Source: Perognathus longimembris pacificus
Lineage: Eukaryota; Chordata; Mammalia; Rodentia; Heteromyidae
Direction of reading: 5' to 3'
Length of the DNA stretch: 64,000 nucleotides
NCBI RefSeq assembly: GCF_023159225.1
Contig: NW_025958623.1
Span: 1-64,000, forward strand
Every line of letters starts with the position of its first letter. Position 1 is the first letter of the stretch. Shown here piece after piece: positions 10,960 to 23,919 of this stretch. A program made the translations under genes and the position numbers. The notes under the pieces were generated by a model. It saw only the letters and a program-made list of their open reading frames with translations, was not told the origin of the DNA and did not search any database.

Positions 10960-11486
10960 TACAATTTTTTTGTTATTATTTATCTATTCCTGAGAGTTTA
11001 TCTTATTTTTTATTTGTTTATTTAAATGAAGTCGACCAGTTGCCTGCCCTTCCTTCCATTATCCGTCACCGAGACAAACTGAACAAAGTTCTGAGGTCGA
11101 CCTTGTAAAGATAAGGATTCAGGTCTGTCTGCTGTTTACCTTTGCTCCTGCGCGCACTGCCCTTCTCTCCACATTTATGTGTTTGTTTGTTTGTCTATCT
11201 AATCTTTTGGGTTTTTATTTCTAATGAGGTCGACCAGTTGTCTATTTATTATTTTTTTACTACGCATCAAGCTGCGCTGCTTGTCTTTGCTCCTGTGTGC
11301 TCGCGCACTCTCGCCTTTTCCACTTATTTTTATTTTTGATTTATTTTTGATTTATTTTGTCAATTTAAAAAAAATACGCATCGTGCTGTGCTGTTTGTGT
11401 TTGCTTGAGTGCATTCGCGCGCTCTCGCTTTCTCCACTTTACAATTTTTTTGTTATTATTTATCTATTCCTGAGAGTTTATCTTAT

Positions 11487-13868
11487 TTTTTATTTGTTTA
11501 TTTAAATGAAGTCGACCAGTTGCCTGCCCTTCCTTCCATTATCCGTCACCGAGACAAACTGAACAAAGTTCTGAGGTCGACCTTGTAAAGATAAGGATTC
11601 AGGTCTGTCTGCTGTTTACCTTTGCTCCTGCGCGCACTGCCCTTCTCTCCACATTTATGTGTTTGTTTGTTTGTCTATCTAATCTTTTGGGTTTTTATTT
11701 CTAATGAGGTCGACCAGTTGTCTATTTATTATTTTTTTTACTACGCATCAAGCTGCGCTGCTTGTCTTTGCTCCTGTGTGCTCGCGCACTCTCGCCTTTT
11801 CCACTTATTTTTATTTTTGATTTATTTTTGATTTATTTTGTCAATTTAAAAAAAATACGCATCGTGCTGTGCTGTTTGTGTTTGCTTGAGTGCATTCGCG
11901 CGCTTTCGCTTTCTCCACTTTACAATTTTTTTGTTATTATTTATCTATTCCTGAGAGTTTATCTTATTTTTTATTTGTTTATTTAAATGAAGTCGACCAG
12001 TTGCCTGCCCTTCCTTCCATTATCCGTCACCGAGACAAACTGAACAAAGTTCTGAGGTCGACCTTGTAAAGATAAGGATTCAGGTCTGTCTGCTGTTTAC
12101 CTTTGCTCCTGCGCGCACTGCCCTTCTCTCCACATTTATGTGTTTGTTTGTTTGTCTATCTAATCTTTTGGGTTTTTATTTCTAATGAGGTCGACCAGTT
12201 GTCTATTTATTATTTTTTTTACTACGCATCAAGCTGCGCTGCTTGTCTTTGCTCCTGTGTGCTCGCGCACTCTCGCCTTTCCCACTTATTTTAATTTTTG
12301 GTTTATTTTGTCAATTTTTAAAAAAAATACGCATCGTGCTGTGCTGTTTGTGTTTGCTTGAGTGCATTCGCGCGCTCTCGCTTTCTCCAATTTACAATTT
12401 TTTGTTATTATTTATCTATTCCTGAGAGTTTATCTTAGTTTTTATTTGTTTATTTAAATGAAGTCGAGCAGTTGCCTGCCCTTCCTTCCATTATCCGTCA
12501 CTGAGACAAACTCAACAAAATTCTGAGGTCGACCTTGTAAAGATAAGGATTCAGGTCTGTCTGCTGTTTACCTTTGCCCCTGTGCGCACTGCCCTTCTCT
12601 CCACATTTATGTGTTTGTTTGTTTGTCTATCTAATCTTTTGGGTTTTTATTTCTAATGAGGTCGACCAGTTGTCTATTTATTTTTTTTTTAATACGCATC
12701 AAGCTGCGCTGCTTGTCTTTGCTCCTGTGTGCTCGCGCACTCTCGCCTTTTCCACTTATTTTTAGTTTTGATTCATTTTTGATGTATTTTGTCAATTTAA
12801 AAAAAATACGCATCGTGCTGTGCTGTTTGTGTTTGCTTGAGTGCATTCGCGCGCTCTCGCTTTCTCCACTTTACAATTTTTTTGTTATTATTTATCTATT
12901 CCTGAGAGTTTATCTTATTTTTTATTTGTTTATTTAAATGAAGTCGACCAGTTGCCTGCCCTTCCTTCCATTATCCGTCACCGAGACAAACTGAACAAAG
13001 TTCTGAGGTCGACCTTGTAAAGATAAGGATTCAGGTCTGTCTGCTGTTTACCTTTGCTCCTGCGCGCACTGCCCTTCTCTCCACATTTATGTGTTTGTTT
13101 GTTTGTCTATCTAATCTTTTGGGTTTTTATTTCTAATGAGGTCGACCAGTTGTCTATTTATTATTTTTTTTACTACGCATCAAGTTGCGCTGCTTGTCTT
13201 TGCTCCTGTGTGCTCGCACACTCTCTCCTTTTCCACTTATATTTATTTTTGATTTATTTTGTCAATTTAAAAAAATACGCTTCGTGCTGTGCTGTTTGTG
13301 TTTGCTTGAGTGCATTCGCGCGCTCTCGCTTTCTCCACTTTACAATTTTTTTGTTATTATTTACCTATTCCTGAGAGTTTATCTTATTTTTTATTTGTTT
13401 ATTTAAATGAAGTCGACCAGTTGCCTGCCCTTCCTTCCATTATCCGTCACCGAGACAAACTGAACAAAGTTCTGAGGTCGACCTTGTAAAGATAAGGATT
13501 CAGGTCTGTCTGCTGTTTACCTTTGCTCCTGCCCGCACTGCCCTTCTCTCCACATTTATGTGTTTGTTTGTTTGTCTATCTAATCTTTTGGGTTTTTATT
13601 TCTAATGAGGTCGACCAGTTGTCTATTTATTATTTTTTTTACTACGCATCAAGCTGCGCTGCTTGTCTTTGCTCCTGTGTGCTCGCGCACTCTCGCCTTT
13701 TCCACTTATTTTTATTTTTGATTTATTTTTTATTTATTTTGTCAATTTAAAAAAAAATACGCATCGTGCTGTGCTGTTTGTGTTTGCTTGAGTGCATTCG
13801 CGCGCTCTCGCTTTCTCCACTTTACAATTTTTTGTTATTATTTATCTATTCCTGAGAGTTTATCTTAT
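11487..13868. repeat. Five-monomer unit, first of a 2.38-kb tandem pair
   Basis: Monomers begin near 11487, 11968, 12439, 12919 and 13388. The first carries GCTTTCGCT instead of GCTCTCGCT. The following four are K, D, E and F types (CCCACTT with GGTTTATTTTG; GTCGAGCAG with GATGTA; TATATTTA; CTGCCCGCAC). Anchor spacings are 481, 471, 480, 469 and 481. The next 2.38 kb repeats the order and the private GCTTTCGCT variant. Confidence 0.88.
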
Positions 13869-16249
13869 TTTTTATTTGTTTATTTAAATGAAGTCGACCA
13901 GTTGCCTGCCCTTCCTTCCATTATCCGTCACCGAGACAAACTGAACAAAGTTCTGAGGTCGACCTTGTAAAGATAAGGATTCAGGTCTGTCTGCTGTTTA
14001 CCTTTGCTCCTGCGCGCACTGCCCTTCTCTCCACATTTATGTGTTTGTTTGTTTGTCTATCTAATCTTTTGGGTTTTTATTTCTAATGAGGTCGACCAGT
14101 TGTCTATTTATTATTTTTTTTACTACGCATCAAGCTGCGCTGCTTGTCTTTGCTCCTGTGTGCTCGCGCACTCTCGCCTTTTCCACTTATTTTTATTTTT
14201 GATTTATTTTTGATTTATTTTGTCAATTTAAAAAAAATACGCATCGTGCTGTGCTGTTTGTGTTTGCTTGAGTGCATTCGCGCTTTCGCTTTCTCCACTT
14301 TACAATTTTTTTGTTATTATTTATCTATTCCTGAGAGTTTATCTTATTTTTTATTTGTTTATTTAAATGAAGTCGACCAGTTGCCTGCCCTTCCTTCCAT
14401 TATCCGTCACCGAGACAAACTGAACAAAGTTCTGAGGTCGACCTTGTAAAGATAAGGATTCAGGTCTGTCTGCTGTTTACCTTTGCTCCTGCGCGCACTG
14501 CCCTTCTCTCCACATTTATGTGTTTGTTTGTTTGTCTATCTAATCTTTTGGGTTTTTATTTCTAATGAGGTCGACCAGTTGTCTATTTATTATTTTTTTT
14601 ACTACGCATCAAGCTGCGCTGCTTGTCTTTGCTCCTGTGTGCTCGCGCACTCTCGCCTTTCCCACTTATTTTAATTTTTGGTTTATTTTGTCAATTTTTA
14701 AAAAAAATACGCATCGTGCTGTGCTGTTTGTGTTTGCTTGAGTGCATTCGCGCGCTCTCGCTTTCTCCAATTTACAATTTTTTGTTATTATTTATCTATT
14801 CCTGAGAGTTTATCTTAGTTTTTATTTGTTTATTTAAATGAAGTCGAGCAGTTGCCTGCCCTTCCTTCCATTATCCGTCACTGAGACAAACTCAACAAAA
14901 TTCTGAGGTCGACCTTGTAAAGATAAGGATTCAGGTCTGTCTGCTGTTTACCTTTGCCCCTGTGCGCACTGCCCTTCTCTCCACATTTATGTGTTTGTTT
15001 GTTTGTCTATCTAATCTTTTGGGTTTTTATTTCTAATGAGGTCGACCAGTTGTCTATTTATTTTTTTTTTAATACGCATCAAGCTGCGCTGCTTGTCTTT
15101 GCTCCTGTGTGCTCGCGCACTCTCGCCTTTTCCACTTATTTTTAGTTTTGATTCATTTTTGATGTATTTTGTCAATTTAAAAAAAATACGCATCGTGCTG
15201 TGCTGTTTGTGTTTGCTTGAGTGCATTCGCGCGCTCTCGCTTTCTCCACTTTACAATTTTTTTGTTATTATTTATCTATTCCTGAGAGTTTATCTTATTT
15301 TTTATTTGTTTATTTAAATGAAGTCGACCAGTTGCCTGCCCTTCCTTCCATTATCCGTCACCGAGACAAACTGAACAAAGTTCTGAGGTCGACCTTGTAA
15401 AGATAAGGATTCAGGTCTGTCTGCTGTTTACCTTTGCTCCTGCGCGCACTGCCCTTCTCTCCACATTTATGTGTTTGTTTGTTTGTCTATCTAATCTTTT
15501 GGGTTTTTATTTCTAATGAGGTCGACCAGTTGTCTATTTATTATTTTTTTTACTACGCATCAAGTTGCGCTGCTTGTCTTTGCTCCTGTGTGCTCGCACA
15601 CTCTCTCCTTTTCCACTTATATTTATTTTTGATTTATTTTGTCAATTTAAAAAAATACGCTTCGTGCTGTGCTGTTTGTGTTTGCTTGAGTGCATTCGCG
15701 CGCTCTCGCTTTCTCCACTTTACAATTTTTTTGTTATTATTTACCTATTCCTGAGAGTTTATCTTATTTTTTATTTGTTTATTTAAATGAAGTCGACCAG
15801 TTGCCTGCCCTTCCTTCCATTATCCGTCACCGAGACAAACTGAACAAAGTTCTGAGGTCGACCTTGTAAAGATAAGGATTCAGGTCTGTCTGCTGTTTAC
15901 CTTTGCTCCTGCCCGCACTGCCCTTCTCTCCACATTTATGTGTTTGTTTGTTTGTCTATCTAATCTTTTGGGTTTTTATTTCTAATGAGGTCGACCAGTT
16001 GTCTATTTATTATTTTTTTTACTACGCATCAAGCTGCGCTGCTTGTCTTTGCTCCTGTGTGCTCGCGCACTCTCGCCTTTTCCACTTATTTTTATTTTTG
16101 ATTTATTTTTTATTTATTTTGTCAATTTAAAAAAAAATACGCATCGTGCTGTGCTGTTTGTGTTTGCTTGAGTGCATTCGCGCGCTCTCGCTTTCTCCAC
16201 TTTACAATTTTTTTGTTATTATTTATCTATTCCTGAGAGTTTATCTTAT
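13869..16249. repeat. Five-monomer unit, second of a 2.38-kb tandem pair
   Basis: Monomers begin near 13869, 14348, 14819, 15299 and 15768, with spacings 479, 471, 480, 469 and 482. The first again has GCTTTCGCT, with a 2-bp loss just before it (TTCGCTTTCG). D monomers of both units share CCTTTGCCCCTGTGCGC, and the two copies look almost identical by eye. The offset to the previous unit is 2,380-2,382 bp. Confidence 0.88.
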
Positions 16250-17212
16250 TTTTTATTTGTTTATTTAAATGAAGTCGACCAGTTGCCTGCCCTTCCTTCC
16301 ATTATCCGTCACCGAGACATACTGAACAAAGTTCTGAGGTTGACCTTGTAAAGATAAGGATTCAGGTCTGTCTGATGTTTACCTTTGCTCCTGCGCGCAC
16401 TGCCCTTTTCTCCACATTTATGTGTTTGTTTGTTTGTCTATCTAATCTTTTGGGTTTTTATTTCTAATGAGGTCGACCAGTTGTCTATTTATTATTTTTT
16501 TTACTACGCATCAAGCTGCGCTGCTTGTCTTTGCTCCTGTGTGCTCGCGCACTCTCGCCTTTTCCACTTATTTTTATTTTTGATTTCTTTTTGATTTATT
16601 TTGTCAATTAAAAAAAAAATACGCATCGTGCTGTGCTGTTTGTGTTTGCTTGAGTGCATTCGCGCGCTCTCGCTTTCTCCACTTTACAATTTTTTGTTAT
16701 TATTTATCTATTCCTGAGAGTTTATCTTATTTTTTATTTGTTTATTTAAATGAAGTCTACCAGTTGCCTGCCCTTCCTTCCATTATCCGTCACCGAGACA
16801 AACTGAACAAAGTTCTGAGGTCGACCTTGTAAAGATAAGGATTCAGGTCTGTCTGCTGTTTACCTTTGCTCCTGCGCGCACTGCCCTTCTCTCCACATTT
16901 ATGTGTTTGTTTGTTTGTCTATCTAATCTTTTGGGTTTTTATTTCTAATGAGGTCGACCAGTTGTCTATTTATTATTTTTTTTACTACGCATCAAGCTGC
17001 GCTGCTTGTCTTTGCTCCTGTGTGCTCGCGCACTCTCGACTTTTCCACTTATTTTTATTTTTGATTTATTTTTGATTTATTTTGTCAATTTAAAAAAAAA
17101 TACGCATCGTGCTGTGCTGTTTGTGTTTGCTTGAGTGCATTCGCGCGCTCTCGCTTTCTCCACTTTACAATTTTTTTGTTATTATTTATCTATTCCTGAG
17201 AGTTTATCTTAT
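16250..17212. repeat. Monomers G and H, end of the K-to-H block
   Basis: G (16250) has CATACTGAAC, GGTTGACC, CCCTTTTCTCC and GATTTCTTTTTG. H (16731) has GTCTACC and CTCTCGACTTTT. This G-H pair recurs at 27269-28231 and 32080-33041. G alone also matches the monomer at 3341. Confidence 0.85.
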
Positions 17213-19128
17213 TTTTTATTTGTTTATTTAAATGAAGTCGACCAGTTGCCTGCCCTTCCTTCCATTATCCGTCACCGAGACAAACTGAACAAAGTTCTGA
17301 GGTCGACCTTGTAAAGATAAGGATTCAGGTCTGTCTGCTGTTTACCTTTGCTCCTGCGCGCACTGCCCTTCTCTCCACATTTATGTGTTTGTTTGTTTGT
17401 CTATCTAATCTTTTGGGTTTTTATTTCTAATGAGGTCGACCAGTTGTCTATTTATTATTTTTTTTACTACGCATCAAGTTGCGCTGCTTGTCTTTGCTCC
17501 TGTGTGCTCGCACACTCTCCTTTTCCACTTATTTTTATTTTTGATTTATTTTGTCAATTTAAAAAAATACGCTTCGTGCTGTGCTGTTTGTGTTTGCTTG
17601 AGTGCATTCGCGCGCTCTCGCTTTCTCCACTTTACAATTTTTTTGTTATTATTTATCTATTCCTGAGAGTGTATCTTATTTTTTATTTGTTTATTTAAAT
17701 GAAGTCGACCAGTTGCCTGCCCTTCCTTCCATTATCCGTCACCGAGACAAACTGAACAAAGTTCTGAGGTCGACCTTGTAAAGATAAGGATTCAGGTCTG
17801 TCTGCTGTTTACCTTTGCTCCTGCGCGCACTGCCCTTCTCTCCACATTTATGTGTTCGTTTGTTTGTCTATCTAATCTTTTGGGTTTTTATTTGTAATGA
17901 GGTCGACCAGTTGTTAATTTATTATTTTTTGTACTACGCATCAAGCTGCGCTGCTTGTCTTTGCTCCTGTGTGCTCGCGCACTCTCGCCTTTTCCACTTA
18001 TTTTTATTTTTGATTTATTTTTGATTTATTTTGTCAATTGAAAAAAAAAATACGCATCGTGCTGTGCTGTTTGTGTTTGCTTGAGTGCATTCGCGCGCTC
18101 TCGCTTTCTCCACTTTACAATTTTTTTGTTATTATTTATCTATTCCTGAGAGTTTATCTTATTTTTTATTTGTTTATTTAAATGAAGTCGACCAGTTGCC
18201 TGCCCTTCATTCCATTATCCGTCACCGAGACAAACTGAACAAAGTTCTGAGGTCGACCTTGTAAAGATAAGGATTCAGGTCTGTGTGCTGTTTACCTTTG
18301 CTCCTGCGCGCACTGCCCTTCTCTCCACATTTATGTGTTTGTTTGTTTGTCTATCTAATCTTTTGGGTTTTTATTTCTAATGAGGTCGACCAGTTGTCTA
18401 TTTATTATTTTTTTTTACTACGGATCAATCTGCGCTGCTTGTCTTTGCTCCTGTGTGCTCGCGCACTCTCGCCTTTTCCACTTATTTTTATTTTTGATTT
18501 ATTTTTGATTTATTTTGTCAATTTAAAAAAAAATACGCATCGTGCTGTGCTGTTTGTGTTTGCTTGAGTGCATTCGCGCGCTCTCGCTTTCTCCACTTTA
18601 CAATTTTTTTGTTATTATTTATCTATTCCTGAGAGTTTATCTTATTTTTTATTTGTTTATTTAAATGAAGTCGACCAGTTGCCTGCCCTTCCTTCCATTA
18701 TCCGTCACCGAGACAAACTGAACAAAGTTCTGAGGTCGACCTTGTAAAGATAAGGATTCAGGTCTGTCTGCTGTTTACCTTTGCTCCTGTGCGCACTGCC
18801 CTTCTCTCCACATTTATGTGCTTGTTTGTTTGTGTATCTAATCTTTTGGGTTTTTATTTCTAATGAGGTCGACCAGTTGTCTATTTATTATTTTTTTTAC
18901 TACGCATCAAGCTGCGCTGCTTGTCTTTGCTCCTGTGTGCTCGCTCACTCTCGCCTTTTCCACTTATTTTTATTTTTGATTTATTTTTGATTTATTTTGT
19001 CAATTTTTAAAGAAAATACGCATCGTGCTGTGCTGTTTGTGTTTACTTGAGTGCATTCGCGCCATCTCGCTTTCTCCACTTTACAATTTTTTTGTTATTA
19101 TTTATCTATTCCTGAGAGTTTATCTTAT
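17213..19128. repeat. Four-monomer unit B-C-GSI-L lacking N
   Basis: Monomers begin near 17213 (B), 17680 (C), 18163 (GSI) and 18646 (L). The order equals the 5269-7181 unit, and C onward aligns with it at offsets of 11,946-11,947 bp. The N monomer (CCAATTG) expected between GSI and L is absent, giving about 1,916 bp instead of 2,396. Confidence 0.85.
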
Positions 19129-21524
19129 TTTTTATTTGTTTATTTAAATGAAGTCGACCAGTTGCCTGCCCTTCCTTCCATTATCCGTCACCGAGACAAA
19201 CTGAACAAAGTTCTGAGGTCGACCTTGTAAAGATAAGGATTCAGGTCTGTCTGCTGTTTACCTTTGCTCCTGCGCGCACTGCCCTTCTCTCCACATTTAT
19301 GTGTTTGTTTGTTTGTCTATCTAATCTTTTGGGTTTTTATTTCTAATGAGGTCGACCAGTTGTCTATTTATTATTTTTTTTACTACGCATCAAGTTGCGC
19401 TGCTTGTCTTTGCTCCTGTGTGCTCGCACACTCTCCTTTTCCACTTATTTTTATTTTTGATTTATTTTGTCAATTTAAAAAAATACGCTTCGTGCTGTGC
19501 TGTTTGTGTTTGCTTGAGTGCATTCGCGCGCTCTCGCTTTCTCCACTTTACAATTTTTTTGTTATTATTTATCTATTCCTGAGAGTGTATCTTATTTTTT
19601 ATTTGTTTATTTAAATGAAGTCGACCAGTTGCCTGCCCTTCCTTCCATTATCCGTCACCGAGACAAACTGAACAAAGTTCTGAGGTCGACCTTGTAAAGA
19701 TAAGGATTCAGGTCTGTCTGCTGTTTACCTTTGCTCCTGCGCGCACTGCCCTTCTCTCCACATTTATGTGTTCGTTTGTTTGTCTATCTAATCTTTTGGG
19801 TTTTTATTTGTAATGAGGTCGACCAGTTGTTAATTTATTATTTTTTGTACTACGCATCAAGCTGCGCTGCTTGTCTTTGCTCCTGTGTGCTCGCGCACTC
19901 TCGCCTTTTCCACTTATTTTTATTTTTGATTTATTTTTGATTTATTTTGTCAATTGAAAAAAAAATACGCATCGTGCTGTGCTGTTTGTGTTTGCTTGAG
20001 TGCATTCGCGCGCTCTCGCTTTCTCCACTTTACAATTTTTTTGTTATTATTTATCTATTCCTGAGAGTTTATCTTATTTTTTATTTGTTTATTTAAATGA
20101 AGTCGACCAGTTGCCTGCCCTTCCTTCCATTATCCGTCACCGAGACAAACTGAACAAAGTTCTGAGGTCGACCTTGTAAAGATAAGGATTCAGGTCTGTC
20201 TGCTGTTTACCTTTGCTCCTGCGCGCACTGCCCTTCTCTCCACATTTATGTGTTTGTTTGTTTGTCTATCTAATCTTTTGGGTTTTTATTTCTAATGAGG
20301 TCGACCAGTTGTCTATTTATTATTTTTTTTACTACGGATCAATCTGCGCTGCTTGTCTTTGCTCCTGTGTGCTCGCGCACTCTCGCCTTTTCCACTTATT
20401 TTTATTTTTGATTTATTTTTGATTTATTTTGTCAATTTAAAAAAAAAATACGCATCGTGCTGTGCTGTTTGTGTTTGCTTGAGTGCATTCGCGCGCTCTC
20501 GCTTTCTCCACTTTACAATTTTTTTGTTATTATTTATCTATTCCTGAGAGTTTATCTTATTTTTTATTTGTTTATTTAAATGAAGTCGACCAGTTGCCTG
20601 CCCTTCCTTCCATTATCCGTCACCGAGACAAACTGAACAAAGTTCTGAGGTCGACCTTGTAAAGATAAGGATTCAGGTCTGTCTGCTGTTTACCTTTGCT
20701 CCTGCGCGCACTGCCCTTCTCTCCACATTTATGTGTTTGTTTGTTTGTCTATCTAATCTTTTGGGTTTTTATTTCTAATGAGGTCGACCAATTGTCTATT
20801 TATTATTTTTTTTACTACGCATCAAGCTGCGCTGCTTGTCTTTGCTCCTGTGTGCTCGCACACTCTCGCCTTTTCCACTTATTTTTATTTTTGATTTATT
20901 TTTGATTTATTTTGTCAATTTTAAAAAAATACGCATCGTGCTGTGCTGTTTGTGTTTGCTTGAGTGCATTCGCGCGCTCTCGCTTTCTCCACTTTACAAT
21001 TTTTTTGTTATTATTTATCTATTCCTGAGAGTTTATCTTATTTTTTATTTGTTTATTTAAATGAAGTCGACCAGTTGCCTGCCCTTCCTTCCATTATCCG
21101 TCACCGAGACAAACTGAACAAAGTTCTGAGGTCGACCTTGTAAAGATAAGGATTCAGGTCTGTCTGCTGTTTACCTTTGCTCCTGTGCGCACTGCCCTTC
21201 TCTCCACATTTATGTGCTTGTTTGTTTGTGTATCTAATCTTTTGGGTTTTTATTTCTAATGAGGTCGACCAGTTGTCTATTTATTATTTTTTTTACTACG
21301 CATCAAGCTGCGCTGCTTGTCTTTGCTCCTGTGTGCTCGCTCACTCTCGCCTTTTCCACTTATTTTTATTTTTGATTTATTTTTGATTTATTTTGTCAAT
21401 TTTTAAAGAAAATACGCATCGTGCTGTGCTGTTTGTGTTTACTTGAGTGCATTCGCGCCATCTCGCTTTCTCCACTTTACAATTTTTTTGTTATTATTTA
21501 TCTATTCCTGAGAGTTTATCTTAT
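19129..21524. repeat. Five-monomer unit B-C-GSI-N-L, copy 2
   Basis: Monomers begin near 19129, 19596, 20078, 20561 and 21042. All class markers of B, C, GSI, N and L are present in the same order and spacing as at 7182-9577. It is followed directly by a further copy. Confidence 0.9.
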
Positions 21525-23919
21525 TTTTTATTTGTTTATTTAAATGAAGTCGACCAGTTGCCTGCCCTTCCTTCCATTATCCGTCACCGAGACAAACTGA
21601 ACAAAGTTCTGAGGTCGACCTTGTAAAGATAAGGATTCAGGTCTGTCTGCTGTTTACCTTTGCTCCTGCGCGCACTGCCCTTCTCTCCACATTTATGTGT
21701 TTGTTTGTTTGTCTATCTAATCTTTTGGGTTTTTATTTCTAATGAGGTCGACCAGTTGTCTATTTATTATTTTTTTTACTACGCATCAAGTTGCGCTGCT
21801 TGTCTTTGCTCCTGTGTGCTCGCACACTCTCCTTTTCCACTTATTTTTATTTTTGATTTATTTTGTCAATTTAAAAAAATACGCTTCGTGCTGTGCTGTT
21901 TGTGTTTGCTTGAGTGCATTCGCGCGCTCTCGCTTTCTCCACTTTACAATTTTTTTGTTATTATTTATCTATTCCTGAGAGTGTATCTTATTTTTTATTT
22001 GTTTATTTAAATGAAGTCGACCAGTTGCCTGCCCTTCCTTCCATTATCCGTCACCGAGACAAACTGAACAAAGTTCTGAGGTCGACCTTGTAAAGATAAG
22101 GATTCAGGTCTGTCTACTGTTTACCTTTGCTCCTGCGCGCACTGCCCTTCTCTCCACATTTATGTGTTCGTTTGTTTGTCTATCTAATCTTTTGGGTTTT
22201 TATTTGTAATGAGGTCGACCAGTTGTTAATTTATTATTTTTTGTACTACGCATCAAGCTGCGCTGCTTGTCTTTGCTCCTGTGTGCTCGCGCACTCTCGC
22301 CTTTTCCACTTATTTTTATTTTTGATTTATTTTTGATTTATTTTGTCAATTTAAAAAAAAATACGCATCGTGCTGTGCTGTTTGTGTTTGCTTGAGTGCA
22401 TTCGCGCGCTCTCGCTTTCTCCACTTTACAATTTTTTTGTTATTATTTATCTATTCCTGAGAGTTTATCTTATTTTTTATTTGTTTATTTAAATGAAGTC
22501 GACCAGTTGCCTGCCCTTCCTTCCATTATCCGTCACCGAGACAAACTGAACAAAGTTCTGAGGTCGACCTTGTAAAGATAAGGATTCAGGTCTGTCTGCT
22601 GTTTACCTTTGCTCCTGCGCGCTCTGCCCTTCTCTCCACATTTATGTGTTTGTTTGTTTGTCTATCTAATCTTTTGGGTTTTTATTTCTAATGAGGTCGA
22701 CCAGTTGTCTATTTATTATTTTTTTTACTACGGATCAATCTGCGCTGCTTGTCTTTGCTCCTGTGTGCTCGCGCACTCTCGCCTTTTCCACTTATTTTTA
22801 TTATTGATTTATTTTTGATTTATTTTGTCAATTTAAAAAAAAAATACGCATCGTGCTGTGCTGTTTGTGTTTGCTTGAGTGCATTCGCGCGCTCTCGCTT
22901 TCTCCACTTTACAATTTTTTTGTTATTATTTATCTATTCCTGAGAGTTTATCTTATTTTTTATTTGTTTATTTAAATGAAGTCGACCAGTTGCCTGCCCT
23001 TCCTTCCATTATCCGTCACCGAGACAAACTGAACAAAGTTCTGAGGTCGACCTTGTAAAGATAAGGATTCAGGTCTGTCTGCTGTTTACCTTTGCTCCTG
23101 CGCGCACTGCCCTTCTCTCCACATTTATGTGTTTGTTTGTTTGTCTATCTAATCTTTTGGGTTTTTATTTCTAATGAGGTCGACCAATTGTCTATTTATT
23201 ATTTTTTTTACTACGCATCAAGCTGCGCTGCTTGTCTTTGCTCCTGTGTGCTCGCACACTCTCGCCTTTCCACTTATTTTTATTTTTGATTTATTTTTGA
23301 TTTATTTTGTCAATTTTAAAAAAATACGCATCGTGCTGTGCTGTTTGTGTTTGCTTGAGTGCATTCGCGCGCTCTCGCTTTCTCCACTTTACAATTTTTT
23401 TGTTATTATTTATCTATTCCTGAGAGTTTATCTTATTTTTTATTTGTTTATTTAAATGAAGTCGACCAGTTGCCTGCCCTTCCTTCCATTATCCGTCACC
23501 GAGACAAACTGAACAAAGTTCTGAGGTCGACCTTGTAAAGATAAGGATTCAGGTCTGTCTGCTGTTTACCTTTGCTCCTGTGCGCACTGCCCTTCTCTCC
23601 ACATTTATGTGCTTGTTTGTTTGTGTATCTAATCTTTTGGGTTTTTATTTCTAATGAGGTCGACCAGTTGTCTATTTATTATTTTTTTTACTACGCATCA
23701 AGCTGCGCTGCTTGTCTTTGCTCCTGTGTGCTCGCTCACTCTCGCCTTTTCCACTCATTTTTATTTTTGATTTATTTTTGATTTATTTTGTCAATTTTTA
23801 AAGAAAATACGCATCGTGCTGTGCTGTTTGTGTTTACTTGAGTGCATTCGCGCCATCTCGCTTTCTCCACTTTACAATTTTTTTGTTATTATTTATCTAT
23901 TCCTGAGAGTTTATCTTAT
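21525..23919. repeat. Five-monomer unit B-C-GSI-N-L, copy 3
   Basis: Monomers begin near 21525, 21992, 22474, 22957 and 23437. Offset to copy 2 is 2,395-2,396 bp. Differences seen by eye are few: GTCTACTG before the C anchor, CAATTTAAA for CAATTGAAA in C, GCGCTCTGCC and TTATTGATT in GSI, and CCACTCATT in L. Confidence 0.9.

Larger units (their letters stand above)
10525..11006. repeat. Representative consensus-like monomer (482 bp)
   Basis: This copy lacks most of the private variants used to class other monomers, so it is a convenient reference. In order it holds the palindrome ATTTAAAT (10538-10545), GTCGAC (10549-10554), a CCTTCC-rich stretch, a second GTCGAC inside AGGTCGACCT (10612-10621), internal element S1 (10645-10695), a TTTG-rich stretch, a third GTCGAC (10747-10752), element S2 (10780-10844), an 11-bp-unit T/A tract ending in an A run (10843-10894), element S3 (10895-10959), and a T-rich tail leading into the next monomer. 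It contains about 18 CpG dinucleotides. Confidence 0.9.
9578..11486. repeat. Monomers 21-24, consensus-like stretch
   Basis: Monomers begin near 9578, 10047, 10525 and 11007. The first is short (469 bp, one 11-bp unit) and has CGCACACTCTCGCC but keeps TACGCATCG, so it is not a true B monomer. The second (478 bp) has small private deletions: GTGTTGTTTG and TTGTTATTTATT. The last two are close to consensus. No higher-order unit is obvious here. Confidence 0.8.

Noticed and set aside
10525..11006. CENP-B box or other known centromere motif
   Set aside because: The only TTCG of the consensus is followed by CGCGCTCTCGC, and no CGGG occurs in the consensus monomer, so the box pattern is absent. 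Centromere identity cannot be argued from sequence.
10525..11006. Transposable element origin (terminal repeats, target duplications, poly-A tail)
   Set aside because: No inverted or direct termini or target duplications can be defined in a perfectly tandem array. The A run lies inside the monomer and is variable in length.
10525..11006. 482 bp as three nucleosome repeats
   Set aside because: About 160 bp per nucleosome is possible, but the internal subrepeats are spaced about 144 and 115 bp and give no support for it.
12631..12846. Minus-strand frames of 61-71 codons (also near 15011, 30838, 46250, 51045, 53953, 59248 and 63092)
   Set aside because: They appear only where local indels happen to leave the frame open, and are Lys/Ser/Arg-rich because of the A-rich complement. 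No domain is recognisable.
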